Positions 10,589-47,889 of a stretch of 64,000 nucleotides of DNA are shown here, in pieces (the first letter of the stretch is position 1; each line of letters begins with the position of its first letter). Made by a program: the position numbers and the translations under genes. A model generated the notes under the pieces. The model searched no databases. It was not told the DNA's origin and saw only the letters and a program-made list of their open reading frames with translations. The DNA lies in assembly GCA_027972325.1 (NCBI GenBank), contig JAPMOS010000041.1:180001-244000 (forward strand), given 5' to 3'. The stretch comes from Paratrimastix pyriformis. Its lineage: Eukaryota; Preaxostyla; Paratrimastigidae.

Positions 10589-12468
10589 TCAGGGGGTGCG
10601 GGGGGAGGCAGGGTCGTTCCACCCCCATCTGCGTGGGGACGGCGACGGACCGGCGGGGGACTTCTGGCAGGTGGCCCGCGTGTAGGAGGCCCAGTAGGGG
10701 ATGGGGCAGGTGAAGGGGTTCCCGCTGAGGTCCACGCTGGGCGGCACGCGACGGGTCGGCTCGAAGGCCGTCGGAATGAACCCGTGGAACTGGTTCCCCT
10801 GCAGGAACGGAAGGGAGATGGAGATCGCGGTGTGGTGGTGTGGCGGGCGGGCGGGCGGGCGGGCGGGCGGGCGGGCGGGCGGGACGAAGGGGCCCAGACG
10901 GACAGGTAGAGGAGGCTGGGGAAGGCCGAGGGGAGCCAGGGGGGCAGGACCCCGCTGAACCGGTTGGCGTGCATGTCCAGCACAACGAGGCCCGCGCACC
11001 GCTGCAGGCCGGCCGGGAAGTCGCCCTCCAGGGCGTTTCCGAAGAGGTCCCTGCACGAAGAGAGGCATCGTGAGCGGGCGGGATGGGAGACCGATGGTGG
11101 GGCTGGCGGTGATGGCGCATGCGAAGGAGGGAAGGACAGAATGGTTGGGGCGGGGATGGCCATACAAATGACGTCCTGTGCTGGCTGGTGGTGATAGCGC
11201 GATGCCTCTCCGCGACCAACAGAACAAATGCGAAGTTCTGTTGTGTAGGAGGGCGTGATGCGTGCCACACACATCCGATTGGGCGATCGGGGCTTTTGCT
11301 GGGAGAATCAACCGGCAGGCACAGCACACCATTGCCCCATTGCATCCCCCAGAAAGCGATGCATCTTTTTACGGACAGCTCGGTGAGGGAGAGCATGTTG
11401 TCGAAGATGTTCGGCAGGACGCCGGTCAGCTTGTTGTTGCTCAGGTCCAGCACCGAGAGCTTCTTCAGGTATTGCAGCGAGGTCGGGATGGGGCCCGTGA
11501 ATGCGTTGCCTGGCGGGCGGCGGCGGCGGGGGGGGGGGGGGGGGAGGGGGGGGGCAGCAGCAGCAGGAGGAGGAGGATGGGCGAGACCCTCCCTCATGAC
11601 GCCATTTCAAGGGCGAAAAAGTGAGGCGCGGGTCATCATGCGAATCCGTGAGGGACCGTGAAAGGGAAGTCCGCCGAAGCCCGAACGGCCGCACTTTTGC
11701 AACGGCTGGTGGCCTACTGCCGGTCGCAACCCACCCCACCGCCCACGCCATCAGCAGCACCAGCGGCAGTAGAGCCAACACCAACCCCGATGAGGGGCGT
11801 GGACGGACCGCCAAGCAGCAGGGTCCCCAGGTTGGGGAACCGGCCCAGGTACTCGGGGAGCTCGCCCGAGATCCGGTTGTTGGTCAGGCCCAGCACGGCC
11901 AGGCCGGTCATCTTGGCCAGCTCGGGGATGAGCGCCCCATCGAACGAGTTAAAGTCCAGATGCAGGAAGGCAACAGCAGCCGGCAATTCGGGGATCGCAC
12001 CGGAGAGCTTGTTCTTGCGGAGCCCAACGGCCATGAGATGGGTGAGCTTCTTGATGGTCGCGGGAAGGACGCCCGTGATTTGGTTTTCGCTTAACAAAAG
12101 GGTACCCCGATAGAAACCCCTGGATGACGTGCGCCAAGTCCAGACCTGAGATCAAAAGAGACCAGCTGATCGAGATCGCCGAAGGCATCTGGGAAGACAC
12201 CCTTCAAGCGGTTACCTGTAAGATAGAGGCCTGTCACACGCCCATTTGTGCATTCGACACCATACCAAGCATTCTCACAAGGAGTCCCGGAAAGCCAATT
12301 CGTGTTGTATTTCCATCCTGGCCCGTCCATGTAGCGGTAAAACTGGACGAGTGCAGCATGATCGTCGGCATGCACAGGCACCCCAGCAAGAACGAGAACA
12401 AAGAGGAAACCGAGAGGACCAAACATATCAGAACCTACCCCAAGGGGGCTTTGGACTGCCTTTTTCAT
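10589..12468 (-). CDS. Secreted plant-type leucine-rich-repeat protein
   Basis: The start ATG at 12468 is followed, after a short polar stretch, by a hydrophobic signal segment (FGPLGFLFVLVLAGVPVHA), then an N-terminal cap in the plant LRRNT style (DHAALVQFYRYMDGPGW, NW...C...WYGVEC). Repeats with the plant-specific LxxNxLxGxxP signature follow: LYLTGNRLKGVFPDAFGD, the ITGVLPATIKKL series (11720-12090), NAFTGPIPTSLQYLKKLSVL (about 11370-11510), NALEGDFPAGLQ (10930-11050) and GNQFHGFIPTAF (10690-10800). It ends with a cysteine-containing cap (NPFTCPIPYW, ATCQK). At least four introns break the repeats; one contains a G-run at about 11530-11553. There is no transmembrane segment or kinase, so it is probably secreted or cell-surface bound. 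Ligand unknown. Confidence 0.85.
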
Positions 12469-12478
12469 CGCCGGTAAC

Positions 12479-13465
12479 CAGCTCTTGGGTCAGGCGCACA
12501 CATCTCGGGACTTTCCTTTTGGTGTTAATCCCTACACATTCCACATAGCATGCCGTGCGAGCGCGCTCCTCATCGGGTGGAGGGGAGAGCAGGCGAGTGG
12601 GGAGTGGAGAGCAGTGCGGGCAGGCACCCTAGTCATTGGTCGGTTGACTGTCTTCCTTTAAAAAATAAGGGTGCGGAGGAGTGGTCAGGAAACGAACAGC
12701 TGGGAAGCGAGACTCTTCCGGTGAGAGAAGGGGCTGGTTCAAGGTGCACGCTCGCTGGTTGAAAAGGCACCGTGACCACACCACCACCGTCACACCACCG
12801 TCACCACACCACCACCGTCACCACACTCGCTCACAGGAAGACTGGGTGGCGCTGGTAGTCTGTCCGCTCTCACGTTGGTGCCTCGGGAAGGTGCTGGTGC
12901 GTGGCGGTGATGTAAGTAGTGGAAAGAAGGGGTCCTGTCAGGGAGCTGGGACTGGCGCTCCAGTGGTCGTCTTCGTGTTCCCGACACCACCAGCTTGCAA
13001 CTTGCCACGTGCACTGCCCAGGCCGCCAGCCCCCAGGGATGCGTGAAGGCGGACCCAGACCTTCTCCAGGCGTCTTGACCCGAACAGGTGCGGCCTTAAC
13101 GTCCGTTTCCTGATTTCCATCTTGCGCGCGGTGGGATCCAGAAACCCTCCCTTTGAATGTGGTCGCTTCCGCACCAAGCACTCTGGGCTTGGGATCTCAA
13201 AGATGTGCCGCCAATCCTCCATTGAGTTGGATCCTGCTCCTTGCTTTGAACTATTTTTTTTCCTTCGTCTTCTTCATTGACCCCGGACGAGAGATCAGAA
13301 TGCGGTTGGCCCGCGACAGGGAAGGGCCAAAACCCACGTGTAATTTTCCGGGCGTTCACGGTGTTGGGCTGCGTGGATGCGATGGATGATTGGATCAACC
13401 ACTTTTTTGTTCGGCGGCGCGACTGAGGTGAACCATCCCCCCCCCGTGCCGCCAGACGCAAACAA
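12479..13465. other. Intergenic region between LRR gene and transposon
   Basis: No convincing exon. It holds a short CACCACCGT array (12774-12830), which reads open on both strands, and a T-run near 13252. It is upstream of the minus-strand LRR gene, and before the transposon inserted it would have been the upstream flank of the giant DUF3638 gene, so promoters of both probably lie here. Confidence 0.4.
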
Positions 13466-13513
13466 GAGCTGGTGTCCAAAACCCGGCAAGGTACCCAAAA
13501 CCCGGCATATGGC
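13466..13513 (+). repeat. Left terminal inverted repeat
   Basis: Begins GAGCTGGTGTCC and contains AAAACCCGGC twice, 18 bp apart, a likely pair of transposase-binding sites. It ends with CATATGGC, in which the ATG at 13509 is the first in-frame start of the transposase frame. Confidence 0.9.
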
Positions 13514-14824
13514 AGCGCAGGCAGATGAAAACCCGCGGCATCTCACTGGTGCGAAGCTTCTGGACCTTATGAAAAGCGAGGAGTTCGTGGGGAAGCCTCC
13601 CGCCTACGTTGCCGTCAAAATTTTCCCTCGGTATGACATCTCCCAACATGCGCTATGCGATCTGGTGCGTTTCCTCCTTTATTGCTCCTCTGATTCCTTT
13701 AGTTTGACATTACGCATCAGCAATTTAACCGAGCCAAGGAAGCTATTGACAATGGACGACCCGTGGGGAAGAATGGCCGGCCAGAATCAGTGGTTCCCGA
13801 CGATGTCGGATTTGCCATCGATGTCGTTCAAAAAGCTACGGAAGAAGGTACCCCTCACGATCTCTCACTTGAGGGGGGAGCTTCAGGCCCACCGGTCGAC
13901 GGCGACAGCAGACCTCAGCCGCATCCCAGTGTACGGCCGTCACCAGATCAAAAAACTCCTACAGCGGATCAAAGCACAGCACGCCTACGGACGCCGAATC
14001 GAACCAGTCCGTGGGTATGGGGGAGAGGGAGGGGAGGGGGGAGGGGGGGAGGGCGGGAGGAGGAGGCGGAGGAGGCGGAGGAGGCGAGTCTTGTCCACAG
14101 TCGCCATCTGTCACACGCACACACATTCCCCCTGCCGCCCCTCTCCATCTCCGCCCATAGGTGCGGAGGATTGATCGAACCGTGGTCCAGGCGTTTTTCA
14201 AGTTGCTCCGCGACAACAAGATCGAGGAGATCGATCGCCGCCTTTTGTTCAACTTTGACGAAACGATGTTATCACCCAAGCAGATGAACCGATACAAAGT
14301 CATCTCTTTCGGCAACAAACGTCGCCCGACAAGCGACGATTTAGCCAAAACTCCGCACTGTACCGTGATCGCGGTCACCTCAGCCGCAGGGGGGATGCTG
14401 CGACCCCATCTCACATTTTCGAACATCATTTACCTGCCCGAAAAACTCCCCGAGCCTGTGGCGGAGCTGTTCGATTTTTCCAGTCCGTACCCTCGATCGA
14501 ATCCTTCATCTTTGACGTCGTAGGCACGGCGAGTGGGTGGACCGACACGGCCCTCTTGCACGAATACTTTTTTGAGAGAACGTTTATCCCTCACGTCCAA
14601 GCCGTGCGCGCCAAGATCGGCACAGACAAGCGCGCGATGTTGATTTGCGACGGTGCATCTACTCACCGGGTCGGTCCCTGCCTTACCGACTCCATTCACC
14701 CCAAGTTTCTAGGGACTCAAGGAATTGCTGGCGCCCGCTGGTATCGACGTTATCTGTCTGCCGCCCCATTCTTCAACTGTGTTGCAGCCACTGGACTTGG
14801 CTGTATTCGGAGCCTTCAAGGTCT

Positions 14825-14856
<32 letters not shown>

Positions 14857-15890
14857 ACGCACGCACAGACACAGGCACAACCCACAAAACCCGCCCCCAC
14901 CCCCACCCCCCCACCCCCACTCCCACCCTACACACGCGCACACAAACACGCACATGCACGCACGGCAGGGGAAGGCGCTACACCTCCTGAAGACCATGAA
15001 ACTCGCGGAGTGCAAAACGGTGACGGAGCGGGATAACTTGCTTTTGGTTTGCCATGATGCCTGGCTCGCAGCAAAGGGCACACTGACCAACTTGAATGGC
15101 TGGGCCAAGTCTGTGCACCTCCTTTTCTTTTTGTTCTGATTATTCTCCCAGGAGTGGAATTTCGCCTTTCGACACCGAGGCACCGCTCCGGAACCCATGC
15201 GTTGTGTCGCGCTCGCTCCCTTCCCCACCTGTTGTCGTTTCGAAAAGGGGGCCTCAAACCCGCATTCGCGGGAAGGTGCTCACGCCCACCCCGGAGGTTG
15301 TGACCCTGCCGGACTCTTCGAACTCGGACTCCCCCGACTCCAATCCGCCATGGGACGCGTCCTGGTGTCCGCCACCGTCTTGGATGCCGCCACCCTCATG
15401 GGTGCCACCCAAGGAGTGGTGCCCGCCCCCCAGTTGGATTCCTCCGGCCGACTGGCTACCACCGGTGGGCTGGACGCATCCGCACTTTCGTTGCCCCCCC
15501 ACACCTGTCTTCTCGTCCACCCCGACCGGCTATCCGTTGGCGTTTCAGGCGACACCTATGCGCGCACCAGCCCCCCGCGCACCGCCAACCCCTTTCATCA
15601 TGGTCCCCTCCCCTGCCCAGGCCCACTTAATGTGGCGGCAGTTCCCCACTCCGGCCACTCCCCGGCCGATGCCCGGGCCCGCCCCGTGGATGGACCCACT
15701 TCAGTCGCCGCCACCCTCTCCCAGTGTCAGAATCACCCCGACACCTTTGGGAATGCCCGGGCCCGCCCCGTGGATGGACCCACTTCAGTCGCCGCCACCC
15801 TCTCCCAGTGTCAGAATCACACCTTTGGGAATGGCGCCTCAGTTGCTGGGTGGACAGGGTTTTGCTGGGCAAAAACATCCGAGAGGGTAA
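13509..15890 (+). CDS. DDE-superfamily transposase, intron-containing
   Basis: The first exon (13509-13671) reads MAAQADENPRHLTGAKLLD. A GTGCGT intron ends at TTTAG (about 13708), giving FDITHQQFNRAKEAIDNGRP. The catalytic part starts at about 14161: first acidic residue in LLFNFDETMLSP (Asp codon 14257-14259), then HCTVIAVTSAAGGMLRPHL; an intron at 14483-14523 begins GTCCGT. The second Asp is in AMLICDGASTHR (14649-14651), an intron starting GTCGGT follows, and the third Asp is in STVLQPLDLAVFGAFK (14794-14796). The triad is DDD with the pogo/CENP-B style QPLD...FK ending. The C-terminus (15150-15890) is a Pro/Trp-rich extension with PPSW units and a tandemly duplicated block (PAPWMDPLQSPPPSPSVRIT twice). 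The N-terminal DNA-binding fold was not identified. All three catalytic residues are present. Confidence 0.8.
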
Positions 15891-16069
15891 ATTGAGCGTT
15901 TTCGTTGTTCTTTTGGTGTTTTCTTTGGGGGAGCCTTCTCAATGCAGTAATGCCGCCTCATCGATCGCTTCCGGGCCGGGAAAAAACAACAGCACACTCA
16001 AAGGTTGTCAAGTGGGCCATAATATGGTGCGAAAACGCTCGAAAACTCGAAAAACTCCGCACGAGTTTC

Positions 16070-16117
16070 GCCATACGCCGGGTTTTGGGTACCTTGCCGG
16101 GTTTTGGACACCAGCTC
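16070..16117 (-). repeat. Right terminal inverted repeat
   Basis: Reverse complement of 13466-13513 with one mismatch (A to G). It ends 17 bp before the ATG of the giant gene. The frame of that gene is open through this repeat back to an ATG at 16024. Confidence 0.9.
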
Positions 16118-16134
16118 AATCCACTCTTACAAAG

Positions 16135-41042
<24,908 letters not shown>

Positions 41043-41059
41043 AAATTCAAGGCAGGAGC

Positions 41060-41640
41060 CTGGGGAGAGGGCGGAGCGGTTGTTGTTTCGGGTGAACGAG
41101 AACATGGCTGGACGTTGTGACCCTCCCGTTCGGTCTTGGCGTCTCAGGGGGTGGTGAGCCGGTTGAGATGACGGCCGACTCCGTTGATGCCGAGGCATGT
41201 GGAGCATGTGCTGCTGCAATTTCTGGCGGGAAGGGTGGGAGAGAAAGGCGCGAGTGGGTCGTCGGGCCAGGTGCCTGCCTCGGGCACGCAACCTCTTCAC
41301 CGAGCACTCCCACGAAGTCGAGTCACCTTGCGGATTCCGCGAAGTTGGGCGCAAGCTCTCCGTGCTAAATAGGGTAACGTGCGTGTCCATCAGCGGATTG
41401 AACTTCATCAAGGCCAAGTACATCAAGACGACGAGAGCGGTCTCCGTGTCGAGAGGCAGATTGATTTCGGTGGTCAGTTTCAGATTTTCCGCGAGGTCTG
41501 TGGGATTGGACTCGTTTTTCGCGAAGGAATGGATCAAATTCGAGAGTTTTTGGAAAATTGAGAGGCAGATCCGCTATCTTTCTCTTTATGAAGGAGGAAA
41601 TTGTGGTGACGAGAGAACGCAGAGGGTGTGAGTCCATACA
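41060..41640 (-). CDS. Unidentified minus-strand gene
   Basis: The best-looking segment is 41340-41537, reading MIHSFAKNESNPTDLAENL, NLPLDTETALVVLMYLALMK, FNPLMDTHVTLFSTESLRPT. An upstream exon-like piece on the same strand (about 41540-41640) reads LVTTISSFIKRKIADLPLNF. The alternation of helices is protein-like and the opposite strand is less so. There is a loose resemblance to the C-terminal helical end of condensin kleisins, too weak for a call. It converges on the giant gene, whose stop is at 41042. Its ends are unresolved. Confidence 0.4.
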
Positions 41641-41720
41641 CCCTCTGAGAGAACGCCACTGTTGACAGTTGTTCAGCTGTGAACACAGGAAACACTCCCT
41701 GGGGTGGAACTCATTTGCAG

Positions 41721-43952
41721 GCACGTTTCAATAGGCTGGAGGAGGTCGCACTTGAAAAGGGTCCCCGAGTTCCACCCACCAAGGTGGGACGGCGTTTAGT
41801 TCATTACGAATTGATAGCTGATCCATACGCAGCGGAGGAAGAGGGTGAAGGATTTATTCCAAGTGCATTCATTGTCTGGTTTGCACTGATCGTTCGCGCT
41901 GCTGAGTTCGTTCACGCTAGGATTTCGCCGCATGCGAAGATTTTTTCGCGGTTGCTGGCTACGACTGTGAAATCAAACTTTTTGATACTGAACTCACCTG
42001 CGTTTCTTCCTCTCGTTCGATCCCACTTCTTGAGCCGGGTGAAACATCCTCCCCCATCCAATTGACCAATGACCCCTCGGGTAAGGAGAACGCAGCATCA
42101 TCATTATGCTACCAGCAGCTTGCGGCTCTCCCCATTCCATGTTACCACTTTCGCCTCCATCCCCGATCCTCCTCTGGGAACATTCACGAATACCTCCTTG
42201 CTGCTGCGGGCCCCACCGGCTTTGTTGCTGCCACGTTACTTTTTCTGAAGGACACGAAGAGCGTCACCTTCGTCGGTTTACGCGCCGCGAAACATGCTCC
42301 CACGGTGGTCCTTCCTCTTATTTCGAGCCTTGAACTCTTGGGAACAACCAGGGAACGTGTTCCGTGCGGGTTTGCGAGTACCCTGCGATTCGGCTATATT
42401 GGCACCAATGCATCGGATGGAATTCCGGCCACAGTTGCCATCTGTGACATTCAAATGGTGCTGTGGTGCATCGTCCACCTTCCCAACTCCGCCCCCTCTT
42501 AGGGCGTCGAATCTGAGATCATTTCTGCGGCTGTCGAGGTTCCTTCCGATCTACAGCAACGGAACCTTCAGAGGTCTTGACATGGATGTTCTTCCTCCTC
42601 ATTGCTTCCCTTTTGTGCCAGTGTGCTGAATCTTGCCAGAGACCGGGGACTGGCCCCACAAGAGGCCCTTTTGGTCATTGACCCACCACTGCCCCCTCAG
42701 CGATGGCGTTGGGCCCCTCCATCCGACGCTGTCTTTACACTTCACGAAAGTGGGCCTGTGTGCATGCTCGATCCATCACTGCGGGTCGGTGCCCTCTTTT
42801 TTTTCGAATTATCCGCGAACCGAAGGTAGCCACATGCTCTCCGGCCGATCTTTGCCTCGCCGTCGTGGAGGACGCACGAAGGGTGCCAGGTCGTCCTCTC
42901 ACAAATTGGCGAGGTTTGTGTTTGCCGCTGCGCTGCCCTCAGCCTTTTTCCTTTCTTTTCTCCAGCCCGAACTTTGGCTGAGCCTGGTGAATCCCTCTTT
43001 GAACCTCCGGTGCTTCCTTGTCCTCGATCTGACAGTCGAGCCCGCTCTGGAACGAGGCTGCGCAACTTCCGACCTCGAATCCGGTGAAGACTCTCAGATC
43101 CCCAGCCAATACCACCTGCACCGGTATTCTCTCAATCCCTCACCTGTTCTACCACCTTCGCATCTCTCACCACAACCTCATTCTGCGTCTCCTCCCGGAG
43201 GGAGTGCGGACCCCTCTCTATCTCGTGGCCGCCGGAAACTCCCGCCTTTCATGACGACTCCCCCCGCCGTCATGGCTTCCCGGGCGCCGGAAGTGCCCGA
43301 ACGACTGCGATCTACTCTTGTTGCATCTGCGTTCCCTCCCAAGCGAGTTGTTTTTTTAACCAGCGGCGAAAAGGGTTTGTATTGTTCTGGCCAAGACCAC
43401 ACTCTCCTTCTAGATGAGGCACCATCTTTCCTCCCCACGAACGGTGCTGGTGGTTTGGCCAAATTCACCCTGGACAACAAATATGCCTTCCTCTTGATTC
43501 AACAACCCAACCCAACCACACCAAGACTGATGTTTTCGCGACTTCCCACCGAAGAGGACCTTCCTGTCTTGCTGCAGATGACCTCACTCCAGGAGGAGCT
43601 CGGTGACACCTTCCGCCTGATCCGTGTTCCCAGGCACTTGTTTGAACCACCTTCTGCTTCGCACGGAACGTCTCCCTTTCGGGCTGCATCATCGACTGCG
43701 AGCTCTGGCGCGTTCACGACGAGCTCCTCTCGTTCGCAACAACTCCCTCCGTTTTCCCCACCAATCGTGAAAATACCTCTTCCAGCATGCGCGGATCCGA
43801 CGCTCCCGGAAGACCCTGGAGCTTCAGCAGCAGCAATCTGCCAATACGCCACGGCCACTGTGGTGAGTCGAAGAACTCCAATGCTTCGCGTGTTTCATGA
43901 TGCTCTGCTGATTGGGGCGGAGCGTGATGTGGACGTCTTTCCATTGTCGTAA
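41721..43952 (+). CDS. WD40-like beta-propeller protein (hypothetical)
   Basis: A 47-bp intron at 41874-41920 (GTCTGG...GCTAG) joins EGFIPSAFI to DFAACEDFFAVAGYDCEIKL FDTE, a clear WD-repeat style strand series (x-F-A-V-A-G-x-D-x-x-I-K-L-F-D). Later pieces include YLLAAAGPTGFV (about 42190), WAPPSDAVFTLHESGPVCML (about 42710-42770) and GEKGLYCSGQDHTLLLDEAP (about 43360), again blade-like. The end at 43952 is preceded by a Ser/Pro-rich stretch. Exact exon borders between 42060 and 43200 are unresolved, and the region could hold two genes. The first blade resembles COP1-type propellers slightly. An initiating exon upstream (ATG near 41588) is possible. Confidence 0.45.
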
Positions 43953-44097
43953 AATGTCTCGGAATGTAGCCTTCCTCCCACCACGAAACGGGTCGGTTAT
44001 AGCTCGCGAGAGAGGGTGCGCTTGACAACACCGGCTGTCTGTATCCCTCAGCCGCCTATAATCTATCCCCACACGGGGATCGCCATCGGACGAAATA

Positions 44098-47066
44098 ATG
44101 GAGGAGCCCAAACCGCCCCCTTTCGCCGAATATGTCATGATTGTAGGGCTTAACCTTGACAAACCGCACATTTCTGCCCGCCAAACTAAGGCCACTCTTT
44201 TGGATTGTAAATTTACTGCATCGATTCTCCACCAGTCCCCTGCCGAACGTGATCCGGCAACCATTGAAGTTCCTCCGGCCATCGAGGCATTTACTCACCC
44301 TGCTGCTGTGAAATTTCAACGCTTCCCGGAACCACCTCGCTACCATGCATTCGTTCTCACTGAGGCGAAGGGCTCCCATTTTTATGGGCACTGTCTCACC
44401 GTTTGGGAGGCTGTTCCTCGTGACGTTTGTGTGGCTTGCTGGAACAATATTCGCTGGCCCGCCAAAGCCTTACCACCGCCGCAGTCGGATCTTCCCGATG
44501 GGGGCCTGGATCCATCGGTGCTTCTCCTGTATCTCCCGCGTGTCCTGTTTGTGCTGACCCAGTACCCAGCCCACGTCACTATCAAACAAGCCATGCTGTC
44601 CTTTTCCAACGGAACCGTCGCCGCGGCCGCCTCTGGGGACGGCATCTGCCGGCCCTCGTTTTGTCCGTGCGCCCAGCGGGCCCTCCCGGCGGCCCCGACC
44701 CCGACATCGGCCCTCGAAGATGCATACCCGCATCCACACCCCGTATGTGGTCTGCGTCTCTTTTTGGATCACCGTTCATTCCGCACATCTGTGCGTTCAT
44801 GCGGGTGCTCGTCCCCAGTGGCCTGCGCCGGGTCCTTGTTCCAGGCCCTCCGCGAAGTCAGCCTCCCGCCCGCTGCCATCTCGGCGCTGGGGACGGGGTC
44901 GACAAACCCGGCCCGGATCGCGGCTCCCCCCGGTTCGGCCCTCGTTCGCGTGGGCCCCTTTGCGTTCCGATGTGCCTTCCCCTCTCCGCGCGCCCTCCCC
45001 TTTGTCGATGTCTGTCGTCCCGGCCGCCAACTGCGTGGGCCGTGGTGCCTTTGACGCATGCGAGCTGACCTTTTCGGGTAGATCGATTTTGGGGTGCTGT
45101 TCTCGCGGCTGGACCCGCCCAACATCGTGACCCTCGTCTCGGTGCTGCTCCTGGAGCAACACTGCCTCTTCATCTCCTCCGACCTCCACGTCTGTCGGCC
45201 ACCCTGCCCCGCCATGGCCCTCACACCCCTTGGGCAGGCTCTCAGCGCCGCCACCGAGGCCAGTCTGGCCCTGCTCTACCCCATGATCTGGATGCACGTC
45301 TACATCAACGTCCTCCCCGCTGCCCTGGTGGACTTCTTCCAAGCCCCGATGCCCTTCGTCATCGGCTGCCACCGCTCCGTGGCCGAGTCGTACCCCGTGC
45401 CGCCCGAGGTGGTGGTCATCGACCTGGACCGGAACCGGATCACCGTCCCCCCGGCCCTCACGGTGCCTCTGCTGCCCGAGCGGTACCGCCTCCGCCTCAT
45501 CAAGGTCCGCGCCCGTCTGCCCCTCGGGTCTCTCCAACAACGGACCCTCCTTTTTGGCAGATCATCCAGCGCCACGCCAACCTGTTCCCCCTCTCGGTGG
45601 CCGACGCGGACAGCTTCCAGCCCGGCGCCGACACGCCCGACTCACACATCACCCAGCGCACACTGGACGTCCTGTTCAGCTCCAGCTCCGAGCTGGAACC
45701 GGAGTCCCTCAAGCAGTGCATCGCCGACGAGCCTCACGGCTTTCAGGGCGCCGACCCGGGGCTCGCGGACCCGTCGGGCCCACACGGATCCCCGCCCCCA
45801 CCACCGACACCGTCTCCCCTCCGTCCGCCACCCCTCGCCGCGCCCAGCCCGCTGCCCAAGGCGCCCATCACGCCTGCCGACGACGGGGAGGACGACTTCG
45901 AGGATGACGATGATCCTGACGGGGACGGGGACGAGGATCCACTCCCGGCAGCCGCCGATGAGGACGACGATGGTGGCGACCCGGCCGCCTCTGCCCTCCC
46001 GGTGTCGCACGCCACGCCCGCCGCTCCCCGGCGGGTCACCGGCGGGCCCACTGCGCCAATGTCCCCCTCGAAGTCACCCTCGACCGAAACCACCGACGCG
46101 GGCTGGGTGCTCCCGGCCGCCGTCACCCACGAAAAGGCCCGCGTCCACGTGGCCGCCCTGCGCCGCGGGTTCCTCTCCGTTCTCGGTCTGCTGACCCTCG
46201 CGCCCTCTGTCCGGCGGCGTGGCGGCACGACGGCGCACATTGCTCCCTCCTGAGCCCCCCCAGGAGTGCGAGCGAATGATTTGGGTGACCCCTCCACCTC
46301 TCGCTCGCCTTTCCAGTGTCCCTTCTGAAGTACTACCGCGACTTCATCGTCATCCCCGAGACGGCAAGCCCCTCGGATGCCTCGTCGCCTCGTCCCCGCC
46401 CCAGCACGGCTCCATCCGAGGATCTGTCGCTCTTCCGGGCAGAGTCCTGCCTGGCCGAGGTGCGAGCCGACTGCCAGGTCCCTGCCCGCCTTCCCGTCTC
46501 TGGAGCGTATGCCGCTTGCTCTCTCTCTCCCTCTCTGTAGGAATTTCTTCGAGAATTCTTCCGGACGCAGCTCTTCTCCTGCTTCATCTCGGCCCGCGTG
46601 ACCCGGCTCGACGATGACCTCTTTGACGCCGCCATTCAGAAGAAGGTCGAGATGATGCGGGCCAACATCGGTCTGCCCCGGGGGACCTTCGGGACCCGTG
46701 GACCGACTGGCGGATTTGTTCTTGTTCTTGCTGTCTTCTCTGCAGGGATCCTCCAACAGCGGAGCGCCTCGGGGTGCCTGTACAAGCTGGGGCACCTCGT
46801 TAAGAACTGGAAGCGGCGCCGGTTCAAGCTGACCGGGCTGACGCTGAGCTACTACCCGGTGACCAAGGACCGCGAGATGCACTCCGGCCGGGGCATCCTC
46901 AACTCGGAGCGCTCCCACGGGACCGTCATCGGGAGCGGCGGTGCCAGTGCCGGGACGGCGGTGGCTCCCAAGGGCAAATTCACCCTGATTGCCGATCTGG
47001 AGATGACCAAGATCGAGATCCCCCTGTCCGTCCTTGGGCACAACCAGAGGCGGCACGCCTGCCCCC

Positions 47067-47097
<31 letters not shown>

Positions 47098-47699
47098 ACA
47101 CACCTTCTTTACGACACACACAGACACAGACACACACCTCTTTCCTTCTGTCTGACACACACACTCCCTCCGCACACACCGACAGGGAGCGACGGCGGTA
47201 CCCCACCTCGTATCCCTTCCAGATTCGGACGGTGGATCCGCCCCGCAAGTTGGTCATGTGCGCCGAAGACAGCCAGTCCCGCCGCGAGTGGATTAAGGTC
47301 GCCGGTGGCGCGGGGGCGATGACGGGGGCGGGGGGGGGCGGGGGGATTGGGGGAGGGGTGGTCGGCCCACACTCGCCGGCGGGAGGTGTGATCCGGCCTT
47401 TTGATTCCCTCCTTCACGCTCGGTTTCACTCCTTTGGGACCGCCTACGCAGACCCTCAAAGCCCATCTGCGGCTCGGGAAGGAGGCACCATCGACCGACC
47501 GCATCGACCAGCACTCCTCCGTGTACCGGGTCTGTGGCTGCCATTCTCGGAGGCTCATTCTTCGGGGGGCGGCCGTTCCTGGCTAGGTGGTTCGCGAGGA
47601 TCTGAACAACAGGCTCCTGCGGACCAAGTTGTACCAGACCCAGAAAATCTATGAGACGTGCCGCCTCCTCCCCGTCGTGGGCACCCCGCCGAAGGACTG
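44098..47699 (+). CDS. DENN-domain protein with C-terminal PH domain (Rab GEF type)
   Basis: Starts at ATG 44098 (MEEPKPPPFAEYVMIVGLNL). The upstream DENN part continues with FTHPAAVKFQRFPEPPRYHA F, then GSHFYGHCLTVWEAVP and YLPRVLFVLTQYP. The core DENN part (45080-45500) reads NIVTLVSVLLLEQHCLFISS, then LYPMIWMHVYINVLPAALVD FFQAPMPFVIG and PPEVVVIDLDRNRI. An acidic, Pro-rich linker (45780-46120) precedes the downstream DENN part FLREFFRTQLFSCFISARVTRL (about 46540-46660). The PH domain follows (46760-47300): GCLYKLGHLVKNWKRRRFKL, TLSYYP, and FQIRTVDPPRKLVMCAEDSQ SRREWIKV. The stop is at 47697-47699. Introns include one starting GTCCGC at about 45504 and one with a C-run and CA repeats (47060-47100). 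DENN proteins usually activate Rab GTPases; the PH domain suggests membrane recruitment. Convergent with the RNF25-like gene. Confidence 0.85.
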
Positions 47700-47889
47700 A
47701 CCCAAGCGGCAGGCCGCCACGCACCAACCAGCATTCCTTTTGCCTTTTCCCACACGCAATTTTCGTAATTTTGGTTTTTGTTTGGTTGCGCGGGACTCCC
47801 TCCCCCTCTCCCCCCCCAATAATTGGCGCTCCTCGATCGGCGCCTCCTCCCTCCCTCTCCTCTTCCACCGTCCAACGCGCAATGTAATA

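Larger units (their letters stand above)
13466..16117 (+). mobile_element. DNA transposon with 48-bp terminal inverted repeats (pogo/CENP-B-like DDE group)
   Basis: The element is 2652 bp, bounded by inverted repeats at 13466-13513 and 16070-16117 that match at 47 of 48 positions. It contains one spliced transposase gene reading left to right. The near-perfect inverted repeats and open transposase exons suggest recent insertion. The flanks share only AA on each side, so a clear target-site duplication (TA for the Tc1/mariner-pogo group) is not seen. A G-rich microsatellite (14030-14095) and a C-run followed by CA repeats (14826-14960) lie in its introns. It sits immediately upstream of, and in the same orientation as, the giant DUF3638 gene. 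Confidence 0.85.

Noticed and set aside
13466-16117. TA target-site duplication of the transposon
   Set aside because: Flanks read ...CAAACAA on the left and AATCC... on the right; only AA is shared, so no TA duplication can be claimed.
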